From CAVTWH01 sp963738365 (lineage in GTDB: Bacteria; Actinomycetota; Actinomycetes; Mycobacteriales; Micromonosporaceae), in assembly GCA_963738365.1 (NCBI GenBank), contig CAVTWH010000006.1, positions 868,001-932,000 of the forward strand: a DNA stretch of 64,000 bases, in the 5' to 3' direction. The notes beneath the pieces were generated by a model. That model saw nothing but the letters and a program-made list of their open reading frames with translations, ran no database searches and was not told where the DNA came from. Position 1 is the stretch's first letter. Each line of letters opens with the position of its first letter. Made by a program: the position numbers and the translations under genes. This document shows, piece after piece, positions 26,996 through 35,868 of this stretch.

Positions 26996-27012
26996 TTGCC
27001 AATGATTTGCAA
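26996..27012. promoter_or_regulatory. Nur-type nickel-regulator box
   Basis: TTGCCAATGATTTGCAA reads TTGCCA-N5-TTGCAA, close to the streptomycete Nur box tTGCaa-N5-ttGCAA. It stands upstream of the nickel permease in the divergent gap 26906-27191 shared with cydD. Nur is a Fur-family repressor that binds with nickel. Zur boxes differ in sequence. Confidence 0.7.
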
Positions 27013-27191
27013 GTAGCCCCTGGTTGAACAGGTGTACGAGCAGGATGCCGCCCCGGTACGACACTTCCCGGCGCCACCTGTAGCGTGGCGACAGGTGGCG
27101 GTGACGCGCCGGTCGGCCTGACCCGGGTTGCGGGCGCGCGCGCCGCCGCGGTGGGTACCGTCGGCAGCACACGGATGCGGGGAGGTGGGCG

Positions 27192-28850
27192 GTGGGTCCG
27201 GTGGATCCGCGGCTGCTGCGGCTGCCACGGCTGCGCTGGTACCTGCTGGCCGTCAGCGGCTCGGCTGTGCTCACCGCGCTCCTGGTGATCGCCCAGGCCA
27301 CCGCGCTGGCCCGGCTGGTCGCCACCGCCGTCCAGGGCCGGCTGGACCGCCCGGCGCTGATCGTGGCACTGGCCGTGTTCGCCGCCCGCTCCGCCCAGCA
27401 CTGGGCGTTCGGGCTGGTCAGCGTCCGTACCGCGGCGGGGGTGAAGGCGGACCTGCGGGCCCGGCTGCTGGACCGGGCCGCCCGACAGGGACCGGACCGG
27501 CTCGCCGGCCAGCGCGCCGGCTCGCTGGTCACCCTGGTCGGCCGCGGCGTCGACGCCCTCGACGGTTACCTCGTCGGGTACCTGCCGCAACTCGTGCTCG
27601 GGGTGGCCGTGCCGGTGGCCGTACTGGTGCGGATCGCCTGGGCCGACCCCGCGTCGGCCGTGGTCGTCGGGCTCACCCTGCCACTCATCCCGGTCTTCGC
27701 GATCCTGGTCGGCTGGCAGACCCGGGCGCACACCGACCGGCAGTGGCGGCTGCTGTCCACGCTCGGCGGCCACTTCCTGGACATGCTCGCCGGGATGGGC
27801 ACGCTGCACGCGTTCGGCCGGGCCGGCGCCCAGGTCGGCGTGGTGCGCGGGATGGCCGACCGGTACCGCGGCGCGACCATGGCGACGCTGCGCATCGCGT
27901 TCCTCTCCGCCCTGGTGCTGGAGCTGATCTCGTCCATCTCGGTGGCGCTGGTCGCCGTCCCGGTGGGGCTGCGGCTGCTGGAGGGGCGGCTCACCCTCTC
28001 GGTGGCGTTGCTGGTGCTGCTGCTGGCGCCGGAGGCGTACACGCCGCTGCGCACCGCCGGTGCCCGGTTCCACGCCAGCCAGGAAGGACTGGCCGCGGCC
28101 ACCGAGGCGTTCGCCCTGCTGGAGAGCCCGGGCGGCGGGCCGCGCGCCGTTGCCGGTGCCCGGGTGCCGGACCCGGCCACCAGTGAGATCGTCTTCGACC
28201 GGGTGTGCCTGCGCGGCCTGCGCGAGGTCGAGCTGACCCTGCGGCCGGGGGAGCGGGTGGCGCTCATCGGCCCCAGCGGCGGTGGCAAGAGCACCCTGCT
28301 GGAGGTACTGCTCGGCTTCGCGCCGCTGGACTCCGGGCGGGTCCTGGTGGACGGTGCCGACCTGGCCGCCGTCGACCTCGACGCCTGGCGGGCGCGGCTG
28401 GCCTGGGTACCGCAGCGACCGCACCTGTTCGCCGACACGGTGGCCGCCAACATCGCGCTGGGCGCCGCCGACGCCCCGGCTGCCCGGATCGAGGCGGCGG
28501 CCCGGGCGGCGTACCTGCACGACGTGGTGGCCGCGCTGCCGGACGGGTACGCCACCCGGCTGGGCGAGGGTGGCACCGGCCTGTCCACCGGGCAGCGGCA
28601 GCGGGTGGCGCTGGCCCGGGCGCTGCTGCGCACGGTCGCCGCGGACGGCCCGGGCGCCGGGCTGGTGCTGCTCGACGAGCCGACCGCCGGACTGGACGGC
28701 GCCAGCGAGGCCGCTGTCCTGGCCGCCAGTTCGGCGCTGGTCAGCGACCGCGGTGCGCTGGTGGTGGCGCACCGGCCGGCGCTGCTCACCGGTGCCGGGC
28801 GCATCCTGCGGGTCCGCGACGGCGCGGTGCGCGAGGTGGTACCGGCGTGA
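27192..28850 (+). CDS. cydD: Thiol reductant ABC exporter, subunit CydD
   Basis: 552 residues. An N-terminal six-helix transmembrane domain is followed by an ATPase with Walker A GPSGGGKST (about 360), signature LSTGQRQRVALARALL (about 462) and Walker B LVLLDEPTAGLDG (about 490). With CydC it exports glutathione/cysteine-type thiols, or in this lineage supports haem insertion into cytochrome bd. GTG 27192 follows GGAGG by six bases. The stop overlaps cydC in GTGA. No cydAB is adjacent in the window. Confidence 0.87.
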   Translation: MGPVDPRLLRLPRLRWYLLAVSGSAVLTALLVIAQATALARLVATAVQGRLDRPALIVALAVFAARSAQHWAFGLVSVRTAAGVKADLRARLLDRAARQGPDRLAGQRAGSLVTLVGRGVDALDGYLVGYLPQLVLGVAVPVAVLVRIAWADPASAVVVGLTLPLIPVFAILVGWQTRAHTDRQWRLLSTLGGHFLDMLAGMGTLHAFGRAGAQVGVVRGMADRYRGATMATLRIAFLSALVLELISSISVALVAVPVGLRLLEGRLTLSVALLVLLLAPEAYTPLRTAGARFHASQEGLAAATEAFALLESPGGGPRAVAGARVPDPATSEIVFDRVCLRGLREVELTLRPGERVALIGPSGGGKSTLLEVLLGFAPLDSGRVLVDGADLAAVDLDAWRARLAWVPQRPHLFADTVAANIALGAADAPAARIEAAARAAYLHDVVAALPDGYATRLGEGGTGLSTGQRQRVALARALLRTVAADGPGAGLVLLDEPTAGLDGASEAAVLAASSALVSDRGALVVAHRPALLTGAGRILRVRDGAVREVVPA

Positions 28851-30571
28851 ACGGCACCCGCTGGCGGCTGCTCCTGGCCGGGCTCGTCGCCACCGCCACC
28901 GAACTGTGCGGGCTGGCCCTGCTCGCCACCGCGGTCTGGCTGATCACCCGGGCGGCCGGGCGGCCACCGCTGATCGCGCTGTCGGTCGCGATCGTGGCGG
29001 TACGCGCCTTCGCCATCGGCCGGGGCGCGCTGCGCTACCTGGAGCGGCTGGTCAGCCACGACGCGGTCCTGCGGGTGCTGGCGCTGCTGCGCACCCGGGT
29101 CTTCGCCGGACTGGCCCGCGACCCGGGCGGCACCCCGCGCGGGGACGCGCTCACCCGGCTGGTCGCGGACGTCGACGCGGTCCAGGACGCGCTGCTGCGC
29201 TGCGCCCTGCCGGCCGGGGTGGCGGTGCTGGTCACCGCCGCCACCGTCGGCTTCACCGCCGTCTTCTCGGCCCCGGCCGCCGGGCTGCTGGCCGCCGGGA
29301 TGGTTGCCGCCGGCGCGCTGACCCCGCTGGCCGCCTACGCGCTGACCCGGCGCAGCGCACGCCGGCTGGCGCCGGCCCGGGCGGGCTACGCCGTCGCCGC
29401 GCTGGACGCGGTCACCGGCGCCGCCGACCTGGCCGCCTTCGGCGCCACCCCGGCCGCGGTGGCCCGGGCCGACGCCCGGGCCGGTGAGGTGGCAACGCTG
29501 GAGCGCGCGGCCGGCCGGTGGGCCAGCGCCCTGGGCGGCCTGGGCTCGCTGCTGCCCGGCGTCACCGCGCTGGGGGTACTCGTCGTAGTCACCGGCTCCC
29601 GGCTGCCCCCGGAGCTGGTAGCCACCCTGCCGCTGCTCGCGCTGGCCGCCGTCGAGGTGCTGGTACCGCTGCAGAGCGCGGCGGTGCGCTACGCGGAGCT
29701 GCGTACCAGCCTGGCCCGGGTCCGCCCGCTGCTGCGCCCGACCGCCGACGGGCTGCCCGCCGCCGCCGGTGACCGGGTGCTGGACGCCGCCGTCGAGGTC
29801 GACCTGGCCGGAGTCGGCGCCGGCTACCCCGGGCGGGCCACCCCGGCGCTGTCCACAGTGGACCTGCGGCTGCCGGCCGGGCGGCGGCTGGCCGTGGTCG
29901 GGCCCAGCGGCTCCGGGAAGTCCACCCTGCTCGCCCTGCTCGCCGGGCAGCTCGCACCGGCCGCCGGCCGGCTCACTCTCCGCGGCGCCGACCCGGCGCC
30001 CGAGCAGCGCTGGCGGGCGGCCTCCGGCGTGCTGGCCGACGCGCACGTGTTCCACACCACGGTGCGGGAGAACCTGACCCTGGGCCGGGCCGGCTACGAC
30101 GACCCGGCGCTGAGCGCCGCCCTGGCCGGTGCCGGGCTGGCCGACGGCGAACTCGCGCTGGACCGGGTGGTCGGCGAGGACGGCGGTACCCTCTCCGGCG
30201 GCCAGCGGCGGCGGCTGCTGGTCGCGCGGGCGCTGCTGGACCCGGCGCCGGTCCTGCTGCTGGACGAGCCGACCGAGGGGCTGGATCCGGCCGCCGCCGA
30301 CGCCCTGGTGAGCCGGCTGCTGGGCGGCGCCGGCCGGCGCAGTGTGGTGCTGGTCACCCACCGGCTGGTCGACCTGACCGGCTTCGACGAGGTGCTGGTC
30401 CTCGACGCCGGCCGGGTGGTGCAGCGCGGCCCGCACGCCCGACTGGTCGACGAGCCCGGCTGGTACGCCCGCTGGCACGCCGCCGCCCGGCTGGCCGAAC
30501 CCGGCTACGCCCTGGCCGCCACCCCGGCCGGGACACCCGCGGCGTCGGGGGTCACCCCGGTCGAGCCCTGA
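28847..30571 (+). CDS. cydC: Thiol reductant ABC exporter, subunit CydC
   Basis: 574 residues. Membrane domain first, then Walker A GPSGSGKST (about 354), signature LSGGQRRRLLVARALL (about 449) and Walker B VLLLDEPTEGLDP (about 468). It forms a heterodimer with CydD, needed for assembly of cytochrome bd oxidase. The GTG at 28847 overlaps the cydD stop. The last 30 residues are an Ala/Pro-rich extension. Frame intact. Confidence 0.87.
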   Translation: MNGTRWRLLLAGLVATATELCGLALLATAVWLITRAAGRPPLIALSVAIVAVRAFAIGRGALRYLERLVSHDAVLRVLALLRTRVFAGLARDPGGTPRGDALTRLVADVDAVQDALLRCALPAGVAVLVTAATVGFTAVFSAPAAGLLAAGMVAAGALTPLAAYALTRRSARRLAPARAGYAVAALDAVTGAADLAAFGATPAAVARADARAGEVATLERAAGRWASALGGLGSLLPGVTALGVLVVVTGSRLPPELVATLPLLALAAVEVLVPLQSAAVRYAELRTSLARVRPLLRPTADGLPAAAGDRVLDAAVEVDLAGVGAGYPGRATPALSTVDLRLPAGRRLAVVGPSGSGKSTLLALLAGQLAPAAGRLTLRGADPAPEQRWRAASGVLADAHVFHTTVRENLTLGRAGYDDPALSAALAGAGLADGELALDRVVGEDGGTLSGGQRRRLLVARALLDPAPVLLLDEPTEGLDPAAADALVSRLLGGAGRRSVVLVTHRLVDLTGFDEVLVLDAGRVVQRGPHARLVDEPGWYARWHAAARLAEPGYALAATPAGTPAASGVTPVEP

Positions 30572-30606
30572 TCCGGGCGGCCGCTCGGGTGTGACACCCT
30601 GGACGG

Positions 30607-31494
30607 GTGAGCGTGCTGGACGACTACGTCGCCGGACTCGCCGGGGCGCTGCGCGGCCCGCGCCGGCTGCGGTCCGACCTGATCGCCGAGGCGCGCGACA
30701 GCCTGGTCGACGCGAGTGAGGCGTACCAGGCGCAGGGCGCTGTGGCGGAGGCGGCCCAGCGCCGGGCGGTCGCCGAGTTCGGCAGCTACGGCGAGGTGCT
30801 CCCCGGGTACCAGGCGGAGCTGGCGGTGGCGCAGGCACGGCGTACCACGGTGGCTTTCGCGGCCGCGCTGGTCGCGCTGCGTTGGCTGGCCCCGCTGCTG
30901 TGGCCGGGGCGGCCGGTCGCCGGCGGCGCCGGCCTGCTGCTGGTCGCGGACGGCTTCGGCTACCTGGCGCTGGCCGGCGCGGGAGCGGCGCTGGCGGCCC
31001 GGCTGCTGCTCGGCTGGGGCAGCCGGTTCGCGCCGGACGGCGCCCGGGTGGACGCGCGGTGTGGGCGCGGCGCGCTGGGCTTCCTGGCGCTGCACGGCCT
31101 GGTCGGGTTGACCATCTACCTGTGGAGCCTGGCCCGCTGGCCGGCGTTCCTCGCCTCGCCGCCGGTGTGGGCCGGGCTGGCGCTGGCCAACGTCGCCTTC
31201 GCCTGCGCGGTGGCCGGCGCCTGGCGCTGCCTGAGCCTGAGCCGCACCCGCACCCACCGGTCACCGCCTGAGACGGTCGGACCAGCCGGGCGGCGAGGCG
31301 ATCAGCCGAGGGCGGGCCGGGGCTCCAGGACCGAGCCGATGGTGGCGGTGAACTCCTGCCAGGCCGACCGCTCGCTGGACAACGTTGCCCGACCGGCCGG
31401 CGTGAGCTGGTACGTGCGCCGCTCCCGGCCGCCCACAGTGCTCCACGCACTGGCCACCAGGCCGGCGCGCTCCAGCCGGCGCAGCGCCGGGTAG
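30607..31494 (+). CDS. Permease prefix/HAAS-domain membrane protein (probably frameshifted near its end)
   Basis: The first 75 residues (LDDYVAGLAGALRGPRRLRS, then AVAEFGSYGEVLPGYQAEL) match the permease-prefix (HAAS-like) domain that usually accompanies PadR regulators. Four membrane helices follow (about 80-215). As sequenced the frame runs to 31494 and overlaps the convergent PadR gene by 190 bases, losing hydrophobic character after residue 220. A one-base correction near 31265 gives a stop at 31271 (ending HPPVTA), which clears the overlap, so the true product is probably about 221 residues. Likely role: membrane sensor paired with the PadR repressor. Confidence 0.65.
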   Translation: MSVLDDYVAGLAGALRGPRRLRSDLIAEARDSLVDASEAYQAQGAVAEAAQRRAVAEFGSYGEVLPGYQAELAVAQARRTTVAFAAALVALRWLAPLLWPGRPVAGGAGLLLVADGFGYLALAGAGAALAARLLLGWGSRFAPDGARVDARCGRGALGFLALHGLVGLTIYLWSLARWPAFLASPPVWAGLALANVAFACAVAGAWRCLSLSRTRTHRSPPETVGPAGRRGDQPRAGRGSRTEPMVAVNSCQADRSLDNVARPAGVSWYVRRSRPPTVLHALATRPARSSRRSAG

Positions 31495-31634
31495 ACCGTG
31501 CCGGTGGGCAGGCTCAGCGCGCCGCCGCTGCGCTGCTGGAGCGCTTCGATGATGGCGTACCCGTGCCGGGGTTCGTCGTCGAGGACGGCCAGCAGTAGCG
31601 CGTCCAGGTGTCCACGCAGCGCGTCGGCCTTCAC
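31302..31634 (-). CDS. PadR family transcriptional regulator
   Basis: 110 residues, a short PadR of subfamily s1. ALRGHLDALLLAVLDDEPRH and GYAIIEALQQRSGGALSLPTG form the winged helix, with TVYPALRRLERAGLVAS as recognition helix and wing. A C-terminal helix gives the dimer. It converges with the permease-prefix protein, its usual partner. No clear palindromic operator is visible, apart from GTAG-CGACT-CTAC just upstream of the start, which is weak. Confidence 0.85.
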   Translation of the reverse strand: MKADALRGHLDALLLAVLDDEPRHGYAIIEALQQRSGGALSLPTGTVYPALRRLERAGLVASAWSTVGGRERRTYQLTPAGRATLSSERSAWQEFTATIGSVLEPRPALG

Positions 31635-31683
31635 GTGTAGCGACTCTACGGGTCAGCGCGCCGGCCGCGCCAGGCGGGTGGCT

Positions 31684-31717
31684 CTCGGGCGCGCCGGGAA
31701 GCCCCGGCGCGCCCGAG
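31684..31717 (-). terminator. Terminator hairpin after the 241-residue membrane protein gene
   Basis: A perfect 15-bp stem (CTCGGGCGCGCCGGG with its complement) and a four-base loop end six bases past the stop codon at 31723. No U-run. It sits between this gene and padR, both on the minus strand. Confidence 0.8.
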
Positions 31718-31722
31718 ACGGA

Positions 31723-32448
31723 TCAGCCCGAGCTGGCTGCGCTGCGGGCGTTCTGCAGCTTGGTGAGCAGGTCGTGCAGCGGCTTGGTGCCGGTACCCAC
31801 GATCAGGCCGGTGGCCAGCGCGTCCACCCACAGCGGGATGTCGGCGGGGTTCCAGTTGTCCGCGGCGATCATGTGCAGGAAGTAGAAGCCGCCCAGCGAT
31901 GCCACCACGGTGGACAGGCCGGTGGCCAGCCCCCACAGCAGCACGCCCCGGTTGGCGGTGGTGTGGTCCATCCGGGCCTTGGCGGCCGCGATGGTGTCCA
32001 GGCTGACGCCGGGGTTGCGGTTGGCCAGTGCGGCGACCAGCCGCTCGTACTCCGAGCGGGCCTTGCGGCCGCCCGGCAGGATGTGCGAGAACGGCTCCAG
32101 GAACCGTTCCACGGCGGCGGCGAAGGCGGTCGCGCCGGCGTACGCCGACGTCTGGTTTCCGATCTTGAACGGGGTGCCGGTCCGGTCGGTCTTCCACAGC
32201 AGGTAGGCGACCAGCGTGCCGAGCGCCACCAGCAGGAAGGCGATGAGGACCGCCACCGGGCTGGCCGGCCTGCTCGGTGCCGCCGCGGCGGCCGGCTCCT
32301 GACCTGCCGTAGCCGGCGGACCGGCGGGTGTCGCAGCCGGCGCGTACTGGCCGGGTGGCGCGGCGGGCGGCGCCGAGGGTACGGCCGCCTGTCCGACGTA
32401 GACGCCGGAAGAGGGCTCCATCACGGAGGCCCGGTGGACCAGTGCCAT
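31723..32448 (-). CDS. Uncharacterised membrane protein with Pro/Ala-rich N-terminus
   Basis: 241 residues. Residues 1-60 are Ala/Pro-rich and probably disordered. A membrane helix at about 65-85 (PVAVLIAFLLVALGTLVAYL) is followed by a soluble, mixed helical region and a second hydrophobic stretch (GVLLWGLATGLSTVVASLGG, about 165-185). No catalytic motif is visible and I do not recognise a family. A phrase WVDALATGLIVGTGTKPLHD near the end resembles short membrane-associated proteins of actinobacteria that occur alone. It has its own terminator, so it is a single-gene unit. Confidence 0.6.
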   Translation of the reverse strand: MALVHRASVMEPSSGVYVGQAAVPSAPPAAPPGQYAPAATPAGPPATAGQEPAAAAAPSRPASPVAVLIAFLLVALGTLVAYLLWKTDRTGTPFKIGNQTSAYAGATAFAAAVERFLEPFSHILPGGRKARSEYERLVAALANRNPGVSLDTIAAAKARMDHTTANRGVLLWGLATGLSTVVASLGGFYFLHMIAADNWNPADIPLWVDALATGLIVGTGTKPLHDLLTKLQNARSAASSG

Positions 32449-32608
32449 GTATCACCTCATCGGGTGCTCGCGGGGTGCGAGGCGGGGCACAGGGTACGCG
32501 GGCCGCGGGGCCGGACGCTGTCGACAAACCGTCAGCTTCCGTCACTGTGACGAGCAGGCACGCCGCGGCCACTGAGGGCAACCGGAGCGCGGCCCGGGAG
32601 CGCGCCGC

Positions 32609-32794
32609 TCAGGCGGCTGCGCCGTGCTCCACGCAGGCGGCCCGCCAGCCGGCCGGCAGCACCTGGACCTTCATCCGGCGTCGGCAGTGCGGGCAGTAGC
32701 GGGGCGGCTCCAACTCGCGGGCGGCGCGGCAACCGGCGTGGTCGCTGCCGGCCAGTGGGTCACCGCAGCGGTCGCAGTAGAGCGCGGCGTTCAC
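32609..32794 (-). CDS. bsaP: Biotin synthase auxiliary protein BsaP
   Basis: 61 residues with YCDRCGDPL and YCPHCRRRM, two Cys pairs expected to hold iron or zinc. The GTG at 32794 overlaps the bioB stop in GTGA. Small actinobacterial proteins of this layout directly after bioB have been shown in mycobacteria to be needed for BioB activity, probably by delivering or protecting its auxiliary iron-sulfur cluster. Identification rests on size, Cys pattern and position. Confidence 0.82.
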   Translation of the reverse strand: MNAALYCDRCGDPLAGSDHAGCRAARELEPPRYCPHCRRRMKVQVLPAGWRAACVEHGAAA

Positions 32795-33813
32795 AGCGTC
32801 GCCGACAGCGCCTTGACCGGCATCTTCAGCTCGTCCAGCAGGGCCAGGTCGCGCTGCGGCGAGCGGCCCAGCGTGGTCAGGTAGTTGCCGACGATGACGG
32901 CGTTGATGCCGCCGAGCAGGCCGTCGCGGGTACCCAGGTCGCCGAGGGTGATCTCGCGGCCACCGGCGTACCGGAGGATCGTCTTGGGCAGCGCCAGCCG
33001 GAACGCGGCGATGGCCCGCAGCGCGTCCCTGGGGTCGAGCACCGGCTGCTCGGCCAGCGGGGTGCCGGGGCGCGGGTTGAGGAAGTTCAGCGGCACCTCG
33101 TGCGGGGCCAGCTCGGCCAGCTGCGCGGCGAACTCGGCGCGCTGCTCGACGCTCTCGCCCAGGCCGAGGATGCCGCCGCAGCAGACCTCCATGCCCGAGT
33201 CGCGGACCATCCGCAGCGTCTCGAAGCGCTCCTCCCAGGAGTGGGTGGTGACCACCTGGGGGAAGAAGGAGCGGGCGGTCTCCAGGTTGTGGTTGTACCG
33301 GTGCACGCCCAGCTCGACCAGCTCGTCCACCTGGTCGGCGGTGAGCATGCCGGCGGAGACCGCGATGTTGATGTCCACGGCTTCCCGGATCGCCGCGACG
33401 CCGTCGCGCATCTGCGCCATCAGCCGCTCGTCCGGGCCGCGCACGGCGGCCACGATGCAGAACTCGGTGGCCCCGGTGGCCGCGGTCTGCTTCGCCGCCT
33501 CGACCAGCGCCGCAATGTCCAGCCAGACGGCGCGCACCGGGGAGGCGAACAGGCCGGACTGCGAGCAGAAGTGGCAGTCCTCCGGGCAGCCGCCGGTCTT
33601 CAGCGAGACGATGCCCTCGACCTCGACCTCCGGGCCGCACCAGCGCATCCGCACCTGGTGGGCGACGGCCAGGGCGGCCGGGATCTGCTCGTCGGGCAGC
33701 GTCAGCACGCGCAGGACGTCGGCCTGGGCGAGGCCGACGCCGGTGTCCAGTACCCGCGCGGCGGCCGCGGCCAGGCCCGGGTCGGACAGCGTTGGCAGGT
33801 CGGGGTCGGGCAT
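32791..33813 (-). CDS. bioB: Biotin synthase
   Basis: 340 residues. The radical-SAM cluster motif GCPEDCHFC places ligands at Cys76, Cys80 and Cys83. YNHNLETARSFFP and GILGLGESVEQR are conserved BioB phrases, and NFLNPRPGTPL follows. It inserts sulfur into dethiobiotin. The gene diverges from bioF across a 77-base gap that should hold both promoters; I found no BirA- or BioQ-type palindrome there. Frame intact. Confidence 0.93.
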   Translation of the reverse strand: MPDPDLPTLSDPGLAAAAARVLDTGVGLAQADVLRVLTLPDEQIPAALAVAHQVRMRWCGPEVEVEGIVSLKTGGCPEDCHFCSQSGLFASPVRAVWLDIAALVEAAKQTAATGATEFCIVAAVRGPDERLMAQMRDGVAAIREAVDINIAVSAGMLTADQVDELVELGVHRYNHNLETARSFFPQVVTTHSWEERFETLRMVRDSGMEVCCGGILGLGESVEQRAEFAAQLAELAPHEVPLNFLNPRPGTPLAEQPVLDPRDALRAIAAFRLALPKTILRYAGGREITLGDLGTRDGLLGGINAVIVGNYLTTLGRSPQRDLALLDELKMPVKALSATL

Positions 33814-33890
33814 GCCCGATACCCTACAAGCAACCTGGCGCCGCTCACCGACCGCTGCGCTGGCCGTCGGAGTCGATCGGAGGGGTACCG

Positions 33891-35048
33891 GTGGGGGACG
33901 ATCCGGGCGCGTGGCAGCGCGACCTGGCGGCCGCGGGCGCCGCCCGCGCGGCGGCCGGGCTGCGCCGCGACCTGCGGCCCCGGCAGCCCGGGGACACCCT
34001 GGTCGACCTCGCCGGCAACGACTACCTCGGCCTGTCCCGGCACCCCGCGGTGCTCGCCGCCGCCGCCGGCGCCCTGCACCGCTACGGGCTGGGCGCCACC
34101 GGCTCCCGACTGGTCCGCGGCTCCACCGACGCGCACGCCGAACTGGAGCAGCGGCTGGCCGGCTGGCTCGGGACGCCGGCGGCGCTGGTCTACTCCTCCG
34201 GCTACCTGGCCAACCTGGGCGCCGTCCGGGCGCTGGCCGGGCCGGGCACCCTGCTGGTCTCCGACGCGTACAACCACGCCTCGATCGTCGACGGCTGCCG
34301 GGCCAGCCGGGCCGAGGTACGGGTGGCCCCGCACGCCGACGTGACCGCGGTGGCCGCGCTGCTGGCCGGGCGCCCCGCCGGGCAGCGCGCCGTGGTGGTC
34401 ACCGAGTCGGTGTTCTCCGTCGACGGCGACCTGGCGCCGCTGCGCCGAGCTGCACGCCGCCTGCCGGCAGCACGGCGCGCTGCTGCTGGTCGACGACGCG
34501 CACGGCGCCGGCGTGCTCGGCCCGGCCGGTGCCGGCGCGGTGGTCGACGCCGGGCTGGCCGGCGAGCCGGACGTGGCGGTCACCGCGACCCTGTCCAAGT
34601 CGCTCGGGGCGGCCGGCGGCGTGGTGGCCGGCCCCGGGTCTGGTCGAGACCTGGTCGACACCGGCCGCACGTTCATCTACGACACCGCCCTGCCGCCGGC
34701 CGTGGCGGCCGGGGCGCTGGCCGCGCTCGACGTCATCGCCGGCGCCGACGACCTGCGCGCCGAGCTGCACGACCGGGCCAGCCTGATCGGCAAGCGGCTG
34801 CCGGGTTCCCGGTGGTCGCGTACCGGCGGCCGGGGTGGTGTCGGTCACCGCGCCGTCGCCCGGGGCGGCGCTGGCCTGGGCGGCCGAGTGCCGGGCAGCC
34901 GGGTCGCGGTCGGCTGCTTCCGGCCACCGTCCACTCCGGACGGCTCGCTCCCGGCTGCGGCTGACCATCAACGCCGGCATCCCGCGCGCCGACTTCGAGC
35001 GGGCCCTCGACGTCGTCGCCGACTGTGCCGCCGGACGGTGCGCGGTGA
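33891..35048 (+). CDS. bioF: 8-amino-7-oxononanoate synthase (several frameshifts)
   Basis: About 386 residues with frames joined. GTG at 33891 follows GGAGGGG. The first 180 residues run without interruption: LVDLAGNDYLGLSRHP, YGLGATGSRLVRGSTDAH, LVYSSGYLANLG and YNHASIVDG are the usual alpha-oxoamine synthase phrases. After a break near 34440 the pyridoxal-phosphate site region continues (DDAHGAGVLGP; TATLSKSLGAAGG with the Schiff-base Lys). Further breaks lie near 34650 and 34820-34950. The C-terminal RLTINAGIPRADFERALDVV is intact. The enzyme joins alanine and pimeloyl thioester. Its original stop is probably the TGA overlapping the bioD start. Confidence 0.85.
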
Positions 35049-35769
35049 CCGAGGCGCTGCTGGTCACCGGTACCGACACCGGGGTCGGCAAGACCATCGT
35101 GACGGCCGCCGTCGCGGCCTGTGCCAGGCCAACGGGCGCAGCGTCGCGGTGCTCAAGCCGGCCCAGACCGGCATGGTCGAGGCCCCGGTGGCCAGCGACG
35201 AGCCGGATGTCGCGGTGGTCCGCCGGCTCGCCGACCCGGCCAGCGTGGCCGAGCTGGCCAGCTACCCGGATCCGTTGGCGCCGCTGGCCGCCGCCGAGGA
35301 GTCGGGCCTGCCGGAGCTGGCCATGGGGGACGTCATCGCGGCCGTGGACGCGCTGGCCGCCGAGCACGACCTGGTGCTGATCGAGGGCGCGGGCGGGCTG
35401 CTGGTGCCGATGGGGGAGCGCCGGTGGACCGTCGCCGACCTGGCGCTGGCGCTGCGCATACCGGCCGTCGTGGTGGCCCGGGCCGGGCTCGGCACGCTCA
35501 ACCACACCGCGCTGACCCTGGAGGCGCTGGCCACCCGGGGCCTGCCCGGGCTGGTGGTGATCGGCTCCTGGCCGGCCGAGCCGGAGCTGGTGCACTGGCG
35601 CAACCTGGTGGACCTGCCCGGCGAACTGGTCGGCGTGCTGCCCGAGGGCGCCGGTGCGTTGCGGCCGGAGGACTTCCGGGCGGCCGCCGGGCAGTGGCTG
35701 GCCCCGGTGCTCTACGGCGCCGCCGATCCGCGCCGGCTGCGCCGCGACGGTGCACCCCCACTGAGCTGA
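35045..35769 (+). CDS. bioD: Dethiobiotin synthetase (one frameshift)
   Basis: About 241 residues. The GTG at 35045 begins VTEALLVTGTDTGVGKT, the P-loop of the family, in which GTDTGVGKT binds ATP. One base is missing near 35120; the frame then continues SVAVLKPAQTGM, LIEGAGGLLVPMGE and VVVARAGLGTLNHTALT, all conserved. It closes the ureido ring of dethiobiotin. Transcribed with bioF; bioA is not in the window. Confidence 0.87.
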
Positions 35770-35814
35770 CCCGACCGGCTGAGCTGACCCGACCGGCTGA
35801 GCTGACCCGACCCG
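35761..35814. repeat. Three tandem copies of an 18-bp unit at the end of bioD
   Basis: CTGAGCTGACCCGACCGG is repeated at 35761, 35779 and 35797; the third copy differs only at its end. The first copy includes the bioD stop codon (35767-35769). The array reaches to 100 bases before the next gene. It is too short and spacer-free to be a CRISPR array. Confidence 0.85.
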
Positions 35815-35868
35815 GTGGGGGGCCGGCGTTCCCGTGCCGTCGGGCGGCGGCTGTGTCAGGCTGGCCGG

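Noticed and set aside
26996..27012. Zur (zinc) box
   Set aside because: The half-sites TTGCCA/TTGCAA with five-base spacing fit Nur better than the Zur consensus, and the neighbouring gene is a nickel/cobalt permease.
27566..31450. A 1294-codon open frame on the minus strand
   Set aside because: It is antisense to cydD, cydC and the permease-prefix gene, is made mostly of Pro, Arg, Gly and Gln, and has no domain; it is a high-GC shadow.
33814..33890. BirA or BioQ operator between bioB and bioF
   Set aside because: No palindrome of the expected kind was seen in the 77-base gap.
35761..35814. CRISPR-like array
   Set aside because: Units are contiguous without spacers, only three copies exist, and no cas gene is present anywhere in the window.
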